From Betaproteobacteria bacterium (GTDB lineage Bacteria > Pseudomonadota > Gammaproteobacteria > Burkholderiales > UBA3065), in NCBI GenBank assembly GCA_027490755.1, contig JAIXXL010000027.1, forward strand, positions 22,455 through 86,454: 64,000 nucleotides of DNA, read 5' to 3'. The notes under the pieces were generated by a model. It was not told the DNA's origin. It did not search any database and saw only the letters and a list, made by a program, of their open reading frames with translations. Positions 51,228-63,673 of the stretch are shown one piece after another (the first letter of the stretch is position 1; the number at the start of each line of letters is the position of its first letter). A program made the translations under genes and the position numbers.

Positions 51228-52035
51228 GGCTGCCGGCGGCCCACGCCCGGCCGCCTGGCCCGGCGACTGGCTGGTGCCGGACTGGCCGGCGCCCTCCAAC
51301 GTGCGAGCGCTGTGCACCACCCGCGCCGGCGGCACCAGCCGCGCGCCGTGGGCCGCGCTCAACCTGGCCGCGCACGTCGGCGACGATGCCGCCGCGGTAG
51401 ACACCAACCGCGGCCTGCTGCGGTGCCACCTGCCTGCGGCGCCAGTGTGGCTGAGCCAGGTGCACGGCACACGCGTCATCGACCCGGCGCAACACACACC
51501 CACCGCCCCCCCACCCGAGGCCGACGCCGCGCGCACCCGTGCGCCCGGCGTGCCCTGTGCCGTGCTCACCGCCGACTGCCTGCCGGTGCTGCTGTGCGAC
51601 CACGGCGGCGGAGCATCGCCAGGCAGCACTCTGGCCACCGAGGTCGCCGCGATACATGCCGGCTGGCGCGGGCTGGCCGACGGCGTCATCGAAGCCACGG
51701 CCGCCACCATGCAGACGCGGCCACAGGATTGGCTGGCATGGATCGGGCCGTGCATCGGCCCGGCCGCCTTCGAGTGCGGCGACGACGTGGTCGCGGCCTT
51801 CTGCGACGAACATCCGCAAGCGCGCAGCGCATTCCGCCCGCACCCGGCCAGCCCCGGCAAGTGGCTCGGCGACCTGCCCGCCATCGCCCGCATGCGGCTG
51901 GTCACGCTCGGCGTCCCGCCTGCGTCCATCCATGGTGGCGAGCTCTGTACCGTTGCCGAGCCCTCGCGCTTCTACTCGTTCCGCCGCGACGGCGTGACCG
52001 GCCGCATGGCCAGCGTGGTCTGGCTCGAAGCCTGA
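51217..52035 (+). CDS. pgeF: peptidoglycan editing factor PgeF (multicopper polyphenol oxidase family)
   Basis: The 272-residue protein (YfiH family) has TTRAGGTSRAPWAALNLAAHVGD, SQVHGTRV, LTADCLPVLLCD, the IHAGWRGLADGVI histidine motif and GPCIGPAAFECGDDV. PgeF removes wrongly built peptidoglycan precursors and has laccase-like residues. It starts inside the end of rluD, so the two are translated in a coupled way. A ZIP gene follows 21 bp later. Confidence 0.95.
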   Translation: MPSRAAGGPRPAAWPGDWLVPDWPAPSNVRALCTTRAGGTSRAPWAALNLAAHVGDDAAAVDTNRGLLRCHLPAAPVWLSQVHGTRVIDPAQHTPTAPPPEADAARTRAPGVPCAVLTADCLPVLLCDHGGGASPGSTLATEVAAIHAGWRGLADGVIEATAATMQTRPQDWLAWIGPCIGPAAFECGDDVVAAFCDEHPQARSAFRPHPASPGKWLGDLPAIARMRLVTLGVPPASIHGGELCTVAEPSRFYSFRRDGVTGRMASVVWLEA

Positions 52036-52056
52036 GCGGCCGCGCTACAATCGCGC

Positions 52057-52845
52057 ATGCCTGAAAGTCCTTTCGCCCTGCAGGACGCCGCCCTGCAAGG
52101 CATCGTCGTCGCCAGTCTGGTCGCCGGCACGCTCAGCGTGCTGGCCGCCACCAGCGTCGCCCGCCTGCTGCAGCCGGCGTCCTTGCCGCTGCTTGTCAGT
52201 TATGCCGTGGGCGCCCTGCTAGGCGCGGCCTTCCTCGAGGTGCTGCCGCACGCGGTCGAGGGCCCGGTGCCGGCGTCGAACGTCATCGTCACCGTCCTGG
52301 TCGGGATCCTCGGCTTCTTCGTGCTGGAGAAACTGGTGCTGTGGCGCCACTGCCACCACGAGCACTGCGAGGCACACGAGCCTTCGCACGCGCCAGACGC
52401 CCACGCCGGCGGGCCCCTGCTGATGCTCGGCGACACCGTGCACAACTTCATCGACGGCGTGATCATCGCCGGCGCCTTCCTGACCGACACCACGCTGGGC
52501 ACGGTCACCGCGCTGGCCATCATCGCCCACGAGATCCCGCAGGAGGCCGGCAACTATCTGGTGCTGCTGCACTCCGGCTACTCGCGCAGCGAGGCGCTGC
52601 GCTTCAACCTGGTCTCCAGCCTGGGCACGCTGGTCGGGGGGCTGCTCGGTTACATGCTACTGGCGGAACTCGCTGCCGGCCTGCCCTACCTGCTGGCGAT
52701 CGCCGCCTCCAGCATGATCTACGTCGCCGTGGCCGACCTCATCCCCGGCCTGCACGAGCGACGCGACATCGGCACCTCGGCCCGCCAGATCGCCCTCATC
52801 GGCCTTGGCCTCGGCACCGTTGTGCTCACCGGCCAACTCGCTTAG
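52057..52845 (+). CDS. ZIP family metal transporter
   Basis: The 262-residue protein has about eight hydrophobic segments and the metal-site motifs of the ZIP family: HNFIDGVIIAGAF in helix 4 and HEIPQEAGNY in helix 5. A histidine-rich loop (WRHCHHEHCEAHEPSHAPDAHA) lies between helices 3 and 4. It probably imports zinc or another divalent metal; the metal is not certain. It is in line with rluD and pgeF on the same strand. Confidence 0.92.
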   Translation: MPESPFALQDAALQGIVVASLVAGTLSVLAATSVARLLQPASLPLLVSYAVGALLGAAFLEVLPHAVEGPVPASNVIVTVLVGILGFFVLEKLVLWRHCHHEHCEAHEPSHAPDAHAGGPLLMLGDTVHNFIDGVIIAGAFLTDTTLGTVTALAIIAHEIPQEAGNYLVLLHSGYSRSEALRFNLVSSLGTLVGGLLGYMLLAELAAGLPYLLAIAASSMIYVAVADLIPGLHERRDIGTSARQIALIGLGLGTVVLTGQLA

Positions 52846-53007
52846 ACGCCGTCTCTTTTTTCGTTGCCGGGTAGTACCGATGTAGGCAATGATGGCAACC
52901 GGAACCAGCCCATAGAACACAAAGCTCATGACCGACCCCACAACATTGGGCTCGGTGGCTGCAACCATCAGGGCGACATAGAGCCAAGCGATCAGAACGA
53001 CGTGCAT
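52657..53007 (-). CDS. small two-helix membrane protein, 3' half antisense to the ZIP gene
   Basis: From ATG 53007 the frame gives 116 residues. The first 60 or so have two hydrophobic helices (VVLIAWLYVALMVAAT and VMSFVFYGLVPVAIIAYIG) followed by a basic RQRKKRRR patch. This design is common in small betaproteobacterial membrane proteins near phaC. The remaining 50 residues lie opposite the end of the ZIP gene and look like shadow coding. The first part is credible, the tail is not certain. Confidence 0.55.
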   Translation of the reverse strand: MHVVLIAWLYVALMVAATEPNVVGSVMSFVFYGLVPVAIIAYIGTTRQRKKRRRLSELAGEHNGAEAKADEGDLAGRGADVASLVQAGDEVGHGDVDHAGGGDRQQVGQAGSEFRQ

Positions 53008-53062
53008 CGGTGCAGCATAGACGAGCGCCCAGCGGACGTCCTGTAGGCCAGACAACCGCGCG

Positions 53063-53091
53063 TTGACAGCGGTTTTTGTGCAGTGCACAAT
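53063..53091 (+). promoter_or_regulatory. phaC promoter with overlapping palindrome
   Basis: TTGACA at 53063 is followed after 17 bp by CACAAT at 53086, which forms a good sigma-70 promoter 44 bp before the phaC start. The spacer and -10 box are covered by the perfect palindrome TTGTGCAGTGCACAA (53076-53090). This is a fitting place for a repressor such as PhaR, whose sites are TGC-rich, but the protein is not known here. Confidence 0.6.
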
Positions 53092-53134
53092 CGCAGATTG
53101 CGAAAAGCGATCGACCATTGACGGGAGTGGCTTG

Positions 53135-54913
53135 ATGAGTGAAAGGGACGGTTCGGGCTCGGCACAACAGGCGGGCAACCACCATCGGCGCAGCACCGAC
53201 AACCTGCTGGAGCAGCTGCAAGAAGCGCAATCGCGCTTCTTCCGCGACTTCATGGACAACGCCACCCCGGCGCAGAACGCCGACATGGTCGGCATGTACC
53301 AGACGCTCATGCAGCAGCTGATGCAGAACCCCGAGCAGCTCGTTCAGCAACAGGCCCGCTATACCCAAGCCCAGTTCCAGCTTTGGCTGAACTGGGTGTC
53401 GCAGCAGGCAGGCCAGGAGAGCAAGCCCTTCATCGAGCCCGATGGCAGCGACCGCCGCTTTGCCGCGCCCGAGTGGAGCACCTACCCGGTGTTCGACTAC
53501 CTCAAGCAGTCCTACCTGCTGGCCGCCAGGTTCACCAGCGACGTGGTGTCGCAGTCGGCGCTGGACGACGAGACCAAGAAGCGCATGACGTTCTATACCA
53601 AGCAGTTCGTCGATGCCTGGTCGCCGTCCAACTTCTTCGCCACCAACCCGGAAGCGCTCAAGGCTGCCATCGACAGCAACGGTGAGACTCTCAGCAACGG
53701 CCTGCGCAACTTCCTGCGCGACCTCGAGCAGGGCCGCATCTCGATGACTGACGAGTCACGCTTCGAGGTAGGCCGCAACCTGGCCATCACCCCGGGCGCC
53801 GTGGTCTTCAAGAATGATCTGTTCGAGCTGATCCAGTACACGCCGACAACCGAGACGGTGAACGAGCGCCCGCTGCTGATCGTCCCGCCCTGCATCAACA
53901 AGTACTACATCCTCGACCTGCAACCCGAGAACTCCTTCGTCAAGTACTCGGTGGACCAGGGCAATACGGTGTTCCTGATCTCCTGGCGCAACGTGCCGCC
54001 CGAACTCGGCAAAGCCACTTGGGACGACTACATCGAGGACGGCGTCTGCAAGGCACTCGACGCAGTCCAGAAGATCACCGGCGCCAAGCAGATGAACGCG
54101 CTCGGCTTCTGCATCGGCGGCGCCCTGCTCAGCTGCACGCTGGCGGTGGAAAAGGCCCGCAAGAAGGACCGCGTCGCCAGCATGACGCTGCTGACCACCA
54201 TGCTCGAGTACACCGACGTCGGCGAGATCGGCATCTACCTGGACGAGAAGTTCGTCAGCAGCAAGGAAGCCGAACTCAAGGGCGGCAAGGTGATGGATGG
54301 CCGTGAACTGGCCACCACCTTCGCCAGCCTGCGCGCCAACGACCTGATCTGGTTCTTTGTTGTGAACAACTACCTCAAGGGCAAGACGCCGGACGCATTC
54401 GACCTGCTCTACTGGAACAGCGACAGCACCAACCTGCCCGGCTGCATGTACGCCTGGTACCTGCGCAACACCTACTGGGAAGACAACCTGGTCAAGCCGG
54501 GCAAGGTCGAGATCTGCGGCACCAAGCTTGATCTGGGGCAGATCAACCTGCCGACCTACATCCTCGCCACCCGCGAAGACCATATCGTTCCGTGGCACAC
54601 CGCCTACGGCAGCCTGCGCCACCTCAGCGGCGACATGACCTTCGTGCTGGCCGCATCGGGCCACATCGCGGGCGTCATCAACCCGGTGTCGAAGAACAAG
54701 CGCAACTACTGGATCGGTGGTCCGCAGGAAGGTGCCGCGCATGACTGGCTGGCCGGCGCCGAGAGCCGCCCCGGCAGCTGGTGGAGCAACTGGGCGGAGT
54801 GGCTGAAGGGCCGCGCCGGCAAGCAGATCCCGGCCCCGGCCGTTCTGGGCGACAAGGCCCACCCGCCGATCGAAGCGGCACCCGGTTCCTACGTGCGCGT
54901 CCGCATCGTCTGA
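53135..54913 (+). CDS. phaC: class I poly(3-hydroxyalkanoate) synthase
   Basis: PhaC joins 3-hydroxybutyryl-CoA into polyhydroxybutyrate on granule surfaces. The 592-residue protein has the class I length and the lipase-like box GFCIGG with catalytic Cys 326. Partner residues appear in the [14 protein letters not shown] aspartate region and in [13 protein letters not shown] 53135 has GGGAG upstream; an in-frame ATG at 53063 falls in the promoter. phaA and phaB follow directly, giving the full pathway. Confidence 0.97.
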   Translation: MSERDGSGSAQQAGNHHRRSTDNLLEQLQEAQSRFFRDFMDNATPAQNADMVGMYQTLMQQLMQNPEQLVQQQARYTQAQFQLWLNWVSQQAGQESKPFIEPDGSDRRFAAPEWSTYPVFDYLKQSYLLAARFTSDVVSQSALDDETKKRMTFYTKQFVDAWSPSNFFATNPEALKAAIDSNGETLSNGLRNFLRDLEQGRISMTDESRFEVGRNLAITPGAVVFKNDLFELIQYTPTTETVNERPLLIVPPCINKYYILDLQPENSFVKYSVDQGNTVFLISWRNVPPELGKATWDDYIEDGVCKALDAVQKITGAKQMNALGFCIGGALLSCTLAVEKARKKDRVASMTLLTTMLEYTDVGEIGIYLDEKFVSSKEAELKGGKVMDGRELATTFASLRANDLIWFFVVNNYLKGKTPDAFDLLYWNSDSTNLPGCMYAWYLRNTYWEDNLVKPGKVEICGTKLDLGQINLPTYILATREDHIVPWHTAYGSLRHLSGDMTFVLAASGHIAGVINPVSKNKRNYWIGGPQEGAAHDWLAGAESRPGSWWSNWAEWLKGRAGKQIPAPAVLGDKAHPPIEAAPGSYVRVRIV

Positions 54914-54957
54914 GCCGGCAAGCCCCGGATACATATCGTCACTACTGGAGGAGCACC

Positions 54958-56136
<1,179 letters not shown>

Positions 56137-56191
56137 GCCGCGTCCTTCCTGACCCGCACTGAACACAACATCACATCCTGAGGAGAACCGC

Positions 56192-56920
56192 ATGAGCCAG
56201 AAAATCGCTGTCGTCACCGGTGGCACCGGTGGCATCGGAACCGCCATCTGCAAGAAGCTCGCCGCCGCCGGCCACAAGGTCTGGGCCGCCGACATCCTCG
56301 ATGACGCCAAGGGCGCCGAGTGGGTCGCCGCGCGCAAGGCCGAGGGCTTCGACTTCGGCTACGTCCGCGCCGACGTCACCGACACCGAAGGCTGCGCTGC
56401 CGCGCTGGCCAAGGTCGGCACCATCGACATCCTGGTGAACAACGCCGGCATCACCCGTGACGCCGTGTTCAAGAAGCTGACCAAAGTCGACTGGGACGCC
56501 GTCATGGGCACCAACCTCGACAGCGTCTTCAACATGACCAAGCCGGTCATCGACGGCATGCTCGAGCGTGGCTGGGGTCGCATCATCAACATCTCGTCGA
56601 TCAACGGTCAGAAGGGCCAGTTCGGCCAGACCAACTACTCCGCCGCCAAGGCCGGCATGCACGGTTTCACCAAGGCCCTGGCGCAGGAGACGGCGAAGAA
56701 GGGCATCACCGTCAACACCATCAGCCCGGGCTATATCGGCACCGACATGGTCATGGCGATCAAGGAAGAGATCCGCGACCAGATCATCGCCGGCATCCCG
56801 GTCGGTCGTCTGGGCAAGCCGGACGAGATCGCCGCGCTGGTGACCTACCTGGCCTCGGAAGACGCCGGCTTCATCACCGGCAGCAACGTCGCCATCAACG
56901 GCGGCCAGCACATGTTCTGA
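56192..56920 (+). CDS. phaB: acetoacetyl-CoA reductase
   Basis: PhaB reduces acetoacetyl-CoA with NADPH to (R)-3-hydroxybutyryl-CoA, the PhaC substrate. The 242-residue short-chain dehydrogenase has VVTGGTGGIGTAI, NNAGITRDA, the catalytic Ser in NISSING and the YSAAKAG tyrosine-lysine pair. AGGAGA precedes the ATG. It ends the cluster at a terminator. The SDR class and position favour PhaB over FabG. Confidence 0.96.
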   Translation: MSQKIAVVTGGTGGIGTAICKKLAAAGHKVWAADILDDAKGAEWVAARKAEGFDFGYVRADVTDTEGCAAALAKVGTIDILVNNAGITRDAVFKKLTKVDWDAVMGTNLDSVFNMTKPVIDGMLERGWGRIINISSINGQKGQFGQTNYSAAKAGMHGFTKALAQETAKKGITVNTISPGYIGTDMVMAIKEEIRDQIIAGIPVGRLGKPDEIAALVTYLASEDAGFITGSNVAINGGQHMF

Positions 56921-56943
56921 TCCCCGCCGGGTGATCGCAGAAG

Positions 56944-56967
56944 GGCGGCCCGCGGGCCGCCTTTTTT
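56944..56967 (+). terminator. Rho-independent terminator after phaB
   Basis: GGCGGCCC and GGGCCGCC form a perfect stem around GC and are followed by six T. It is 23 bp after the phaB stop and closes the phaCAB transcript before the secA promoter. Confidence 0.92.
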
Positions 56968-57072
56968 CTGGCCGGCCAGGTGGGCACCGGCGCCGGTCCG
57001 GCTGCGCGCCGGCGCCCACACGTTCCAGCGTTTCAGGGCCCGCTTTTGTCAGTGGATACGGCCACTTGGGCC

Positions 57073-57100
57073 TTGGGAACAGACCCCTGCATGCTAATAT
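57073..57100 (+). promoter_or_regulatory. likely sigma-70 promoter of secA
   Basis: TTGGGA at 57073 and TAATAT at 57095 are separated by 16 bp, giving a reasonable -35/-10 pair 69 bp before the secA ATG. The stretch is locally AT-rich. This is a consensus-based call only. Confidence 0.45.
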
Positions 57101-57169
57101 TCAAGGTTATCCGCGGCACCTGCCGCGACTTTTTTATCTGAAGCCGCAGCCCCGCCTGCGCCACCGCTC

Positions 57170-59827
<2,658 letters not shown>

Positions 59828-59863
59828 CCGCGCCCGACAAACGCGACGCCTGAGGATCCGGTC

Positions 59864-61090
59864 ATGCCCGTGCGCTATGCGACCCCCGACGCCTCCGCGC
59901 TGCACCCCGTTGATGGGGTCCGTCTGGGCATCGCCATGGCCGGCATCCGCAAGGCCGATCGCCGCGACCTGTTGCTGGTCGAACTGGCCGAGGGCAGCTC
60001 GGTCGCTGCGGTCTTCACGCAGAACCGCTTCTGCGCTGCGCCGGTCACGGTCTCCCGCGAGCATCTGGCCGCAGGTGGCATCCGCGGACTGGTGATCAAT
60101 ACCGGTTGCGCCAACGCCGGCACCGGCGAGCCGGGCATGGTCAACGCCCGCCGCATGGCTGCCGCGGCCGCCGCAGCGCTGGGCATGCCCGCCAACGCGG
60201 TGCTGCCCTTCTCCACCGGCGTGATCCTTGAGCCGCTGCCGATCGAACGCATCGAAGCCGGCCTGCCTGCAGCTGCCGCCGACCTGCGCTCGGACAACTG
60301 GCACGCCGCCGCACACGCCATCATGACCACCGACACGGTAGCCAAGGCGGCCTCGCTGCAGGTCGAGATCGGCGGTGCATGCGTCACCATCACCGGCATC
60401 TCCAAGGGCGCCGGCATGATCAAGCCGAATATGGCGACCATGCTCGGCTACGTCTGCACCGACGCGAATGTCGAGCCGGCGGTGCTGCAGGACATGCTGG
60501 CGCGCGCGGCGGATGCCTCGTTCAACAGCATCACCGTGGATGGCGACACCTCCACCAACGACTCGCTGGTGCTCGCCGCCACCGGGTGCGCGGCCATGCC
60601 ACGCATCACCTCGGCAGGCAGTGACGCCGGGCGTGCGCTGTATGACGCCATCGAGCGGGTCTGTATCGAGCTGGCGCAGGCCATCGTTCGCGACGGCGAG
60701 GGCGCCACCAAATTCATCAGCATCGTCGTCGTCGGCGGCCGCGACCGCGATGAATGCCGCAAGGTCGGCTACGCCATCGGCCACTCGCCGCTGGTGAAGA
60801 CCGCGTTCTTCGCGTCCGACCCCAACCTCGGGCGCATCCTCGCGGCGATCGGTTACGCCGGCATCGGCGACCTCGACGTCGACCGCATCCGTGTGCATCT
60901 GGACGACGTGCTGGTTGCCGAGCACGGTGGACGTGCCGCCAGCTACCGCGAGGAGGACGGCGCCCGGGTGATGAAGCAGGACGAGATCAGCATCCGCATC
61001 GACCTCGCGCGCGGCGACGCCACGGCGACGGTCTGGACCTGCGACTTCAGCTACGACTACGTCCGCATCAACGCCGACTACCGGAGTTAA
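59864..61090 (+). CDS. argJ: bifunctional glutamate N-acetyltransferase/amino-acid acetyltransferase
   Basis: ArgJ recycles the acetyl group from N-acetylornithine to glutamate in the cyclic arginine pathway. The 408-residue precursor has the self-cleavage site with nucleophile threonine in [11 protein letters not shown]. It also has [14 protein letters not shown] and the conserved C-terminal [14 protein letters not shown]. The enzyme splits into alpha and beta chains before that threonine. The argJ-DUF815-mutT order after secA is common in betaproteobacteria. Confidence 0.96.
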   Translation: MPVRYATPDASALHPVDGVRLGIAMAGIRKADRRDLLLVELAEGSSVAAVFTQNRFCAAPVTVSREHLAAGGIRGLVINTGCANAGTGEPGMVNARRMAAAAAAALGMPANAVLPFSTGVILEPLPIERIEAGLPAAAADLRSDNWHAAAHAIMTTDTVAKAASLQVEIGGACVTITGISKGAGMIKPNMATMLGYVCTDANVEPAVLQDMLARAADASFNSITVDGDTSTNDSLVLAATGCAAMPRITSAGSDAGRALYDAIERVCIELAQAIVRDGEGATKFISIVVVGGRDRDECRKVGYAIGHSPLVKTAFFASDPNLGRILAAIGYAGIGDLDVDRIRVHLDDVLVAEHGGRAASYREEDGARVMKQDEISIRIDLARGDATATVWTCDFSYDYVRINADYRS

Positions 61091-61092
61091 GC

Positions 61093-61944
61093 GTGTCGGC
61101 CGCCCCTGCAGACGGTCTGGATCCGCTGCTGCAACGGCTGGACCGGATCGCCGACGCGCTCGAGGGGCGCAGCCGATTCGATGCACCCGACTGGGACGCC
61201 GCGGTGGCGTTCCGCTGGCGCGGCGGCCGCTGCGAACCGGTGCACCATCGCCATGTCATCCGGCTCGACGATCTGCTCGGCATCGACGACCAGAAGGCAC
61301 TTTTGGCCCGCAACACCGAGCAGTTCGTAGCGGGCAGGCCGGCCAACAATGTGCTGCTCACCGGCGCACGGGGCACCGGCAAGTCGTCGCTGGTCAAGGC
61401 GTTGCTGGATCGGCACGCCGCCGACGGCCTGCGCCTGATCGAGGTCGATCGCGAGGAGCTGGCACAACTCCCCGACATCGTCGACCGTGTTGCCGGCAGC
61501 CCACGTCGCTTCATCGTCTACTGCGACGACCTGGCGTTCGACGACGCCGAGCCGGGCTACCGCGCGCTCAAGGCGGTACTCGACGGCTCGATCGCAGCCC
61601 CCGGCGACAACCTGCTGATCTGCGCGACCTCCAACCGCCGCCACCTGATGCCGGAGTACCAGGACGAGAACCTGCCGCTCATCCGCGGCGGCGAGATCCA
61701 CCCGCGCGAGGCGGTCGAGGAAAAGGTCTCGCTGTCGGAGCGTTTTGGGCTGTGGATCAGTTTCCACGCCTTCGATCAGGACGAGTACCTGGCCATCGCC
61801 AGCCACTGGTTGGCGCAGTTGGGTTGCGATGCGGCCATCGAATCATGGCGTGGCGAGGCGCTGCGCTGGGCGCTGTCACGTGGCGCACGCAACGGGCGCG
61901 TCGCCGCCCAGTTTGCCCGCGACTACTGTGGCCGCCAAGGCTGA
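61093..61944 (+). CDS. DUF815 family ATPase
   Basis: The 283-residue protein starts at GTG 61093, two bases after argJ. It has an AAA-like core with Walker A GARGTGKSSLVKALL, a RFIVYCDDLAFD Walker B, and the LICATSNRRHLMPEY sensor block followed by LSERFGLWISFHAFDQ. These are marks of DUF815, whose function is not established. It overlaps the downstream Nudix/TenI gene by 17 bp, so they are translated together. Confidence 0.92.
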   Translation: MSAAPADGLDPLLQRLDRIADALEGRSRFDAPDWDAAVAFRWRGGRCEPVHHRHVIRLDDLLGIDDQKALLARNTEQFVAGRPANNVLLTGARGTGKSSLVKALLDRHAADGLRLIEVDREELAQLPDIVDRVAGSPRRFIVYCDDLAFDDAEPGYRALKAVLDGSIAAPGDNLLICATSNRRHLMPEYQDENLPLIRGGEIHPREAVEEKVSLSERFGLWISFHAFDQDEYLAIASHWLAQLGCDAAIESWRGEALRWALSRGARNGRVAAQFARDYCGRQG

Positions 61945-62890
61945 CGTCCCGACCGTCGATGTTGTCTGCGGGGTGATCTGGTCCCCCGCGGGGGACCGAT
62001 ACCTGCTCGCCGAGCGTCCCAAGGGGCGCATCTGGGATGGCTACTGGGAGTTTCCGGGCGGCAAGATCGAGCCCGGCGAGGCGCCGGCGGACGCTATGGC
62101 GCGCGAACTCCACGAGGAGCTCGGCATCCGCGTCCCACGCGCCGACCCCTGGCTGCTGAAGGTGTTCGAGTACCCCCACGCGCGGGTGCGACTGCATTTC
62201 TTCCACGTGCGGCAATGGTCCGGTACGCCTGCGGGACTGGAAGGTCAGCGTCTCTGCTGGCAAGCGCCGGGTACGGCGTGCGGCGTCGGCCCCCTGCTCC
62301 CGGCCAATGCCCCGATCCTGCGGGCGCTCGACATGCCGGCGCTGTTGCCGGTCACGCCGCCACCCGAGGTCGGGCATCAGGATGCGCTTGCCCGCGTCGA
62401 CGCCGGTCTGGGCCGCTTGGCGTTCGGTGGCGCCGAGCGCTGGCTGCAGGTTCGCCGCGGCAGGCTGACGCCGGCTGAGTGGCGGGACTGGGCCGATCTC
62501 GCCTCACAGCACGGCGTCCTTCCAATTGCCAACACCTCAGCCGCGGACGGCCTAACCCTCGGCGCCGAAGCAATCCATTTGAGCGCCGCGCGCCTGGTGG
62601 CGATCGCTGCACGCCCACCGGCGATTCTCGTCGGCGCCTCGGTGCATGACCGGGCGGAGATCGCCCACGCCGCAGCCTTGGGCCTCGACTACGTCATACT
62701 GGGCAGCGTGAACGCCACTTCGACACACCCCGGACGTGAGGGCCTCGGCTGGACGGCCTGGTCGGACATCGCCCGCTGGTCAGCGCTGCCGGTCTTTGCG
62801 ATAGGTGGTCTGCAAGCTCAGGATCTGGAACAGGCACGCCGTCACGGGGCTAGCGGCATCGCCATGATCGGCGGCGCCTGGGGCAGATGA
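61928..62890 (+). CDS. Nudix hydrolase (MutT-like) fused to ThiE/TenI-like domain
   Basis: Residues about 10-135 are a MutT-like Nudix domain with the full box GGKIEPGEAPADAMARELHEELGI. Residues about 150-320 are a TenI/ThiE-like barrel (LVGASVHDRAEI, YVILGSVNATSTHPG and VFAIGGLQAQDLEQA). MutT removes oxidised 8-oxo-dGTP. The barrel lacks the QxRxK motif of true ThiE (it reads LQVRRGRL), so thiamine synthesis by it is doubtful. It starts at GTG 61928 inside the ATPase gene. The same fusion occurs in other proteobacteria. Confidence 0.9.
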   Translation: MAAKADVPTVDVVCGVIWSPAGDRYLLAERPKGRIWDGYWEFPGGKIEPGEAPADAMARELHEELGIRVPRADPWLLKVFEYPHARVRLHFFHVRQWSGTPAGLEGQRLCWQAPGTACGVGPLLPANAPILRALDMPALLPVTPPPEVGHQDALARVDAGLGRLAFGGAERWLQVRRGRLTPAEWRDWADLASQHGVLPIANTSAADGLTLGAEAIHLSAARLVAIAARPPAILVGASVHDRAEIAHAAALGLDYVILGSVNATSTHPGREGLGWTAWSDIARWSALPVFAIGGLQAQDLEQARRHGASGIAMIGGAWGR

Positions 62891-63327
62891 TGGTGCGAAA
62901 CCCGGGACACATGACAACACGAAGCTTGGCAGCAGCGATGGTGGGCAGCCTGCTTTCCAGTTGCGGGCTCGGTTCGACGCCGCCCCAAGGGGTCGAGATC
63001 TGCAAGGACCCGGCATCCACCTGCGTGCTGGGCAACGGCATGTCGCTGCAGACGCAAACCAAACCAAAAGTGCTTGAGTCCATCGGGGTCAGCGTGCGCG
63101 ATGTCTCGACCTCAGCCACCGCGGTCCGGCTCGAGGCCACCATGGCCGGCATGTCGATGCCGCCAGTGGCTGTCGACTTGCGCGGGTCCGGCCCCAGCGA
63201 GTGGTCGGGCCAGTTGATCCTGCCAATCTGCAGCCAGGGCCGCAGCGACTGGCAGTGGACGCTCATCACTCGGGTCGGTAGCGGCGAACAGCGCACCACC
63301 ATCCAGGTCGAGGCCGCGCAGCGCTGA
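62887..63327 (+). CDS. putative lipoprotein, possibly FixH/YtkA-like
   Basis: The 146-residue protein has a signal peptide with a lipobox-like end (GSLLSSCGLG). The mature part contains an immunoglobulin-like strand pattern with VRLEATMAGMSMPPVAVDL and WQWTLITRV, reminiscent of YtkA/FixH domains that lie near copper or oxidase proteins. This likeness is weak. The ATG overlaps the stop of the Nudix/TenI gene. Function unknown. Confidence 0.7.
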   Translation: MMVRNPGHMTTRSLAAAMVGSLLSSCGLGSTPPQGVEICKDPASTCVLGNGMSLQTQTKPKVLESIGVSVRDVSTSATAVRLEATMAGMSMPPVAVDLRGSGPSEWSGQLILPICSQGRSDWQWTLITRVGSGEQRTTIQVEAAQR

Positions 63328-63421
63328 TCGTGCTGTCTTGTGTTAACCGGGCCCGGCAGTCTGCGCCCGCGTTAAAACGATGCCGGACACCCGGTTCCCT
63401 TACGTAACGCACTGAGATCCG

Positions 63422-63453
63422 AAAAACAAAAAAGCCACCCCGAAGGGTGGCTT
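63422..63453 (-). terminator. rRNA operon terminator
   Basis: On the minus strand AAGCCACCC and GGGTGGCTT form a 9-bp stem around a TTCG tetraloop and run into a T-rich tract (CTTTTTTGTTTTT). It lies 17 bp after the end of the 5S gene and would end the rRNA transcript. Confidence 0.93.
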
Positions 63454-63470
63454 TCTCGTTCTTGTAAGAG

Positions 63471-63584
63471 CCTGGCGGTGACCTACTTTCACACGGGAAC
63501 CCGCACTATCATCGGCGCGGAGGCGTTTCACGGTCCTGTTCGGAATGGGAAGGGGTGGGTCCACCTCGCTATGGCCGCCAAGCG
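63471..63584 (-). rRNA. rrf: 5S ribosomal RNA
   Basis: The minus strand reads GCTTGGCGGCCATAGCGAGG at its 5' end and closes with GTAGGTCACCGCCAGG. It includes the conserved CCCATTCCGAACAGG-type loop and the terminal helix that pairs both ends. Size is about 114 nt. Ends are estimated from the terminal helix. Confidence 0.95.
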
Positions 63585-63673
63585 TAACTGGCGTCGCACA
63601 AGCAGCGACATAATCTGGCAAGAGGTTGTTTTCGTTCAGGATTGCAGCACGTCCAAGCACTCTACAGAGTTAT

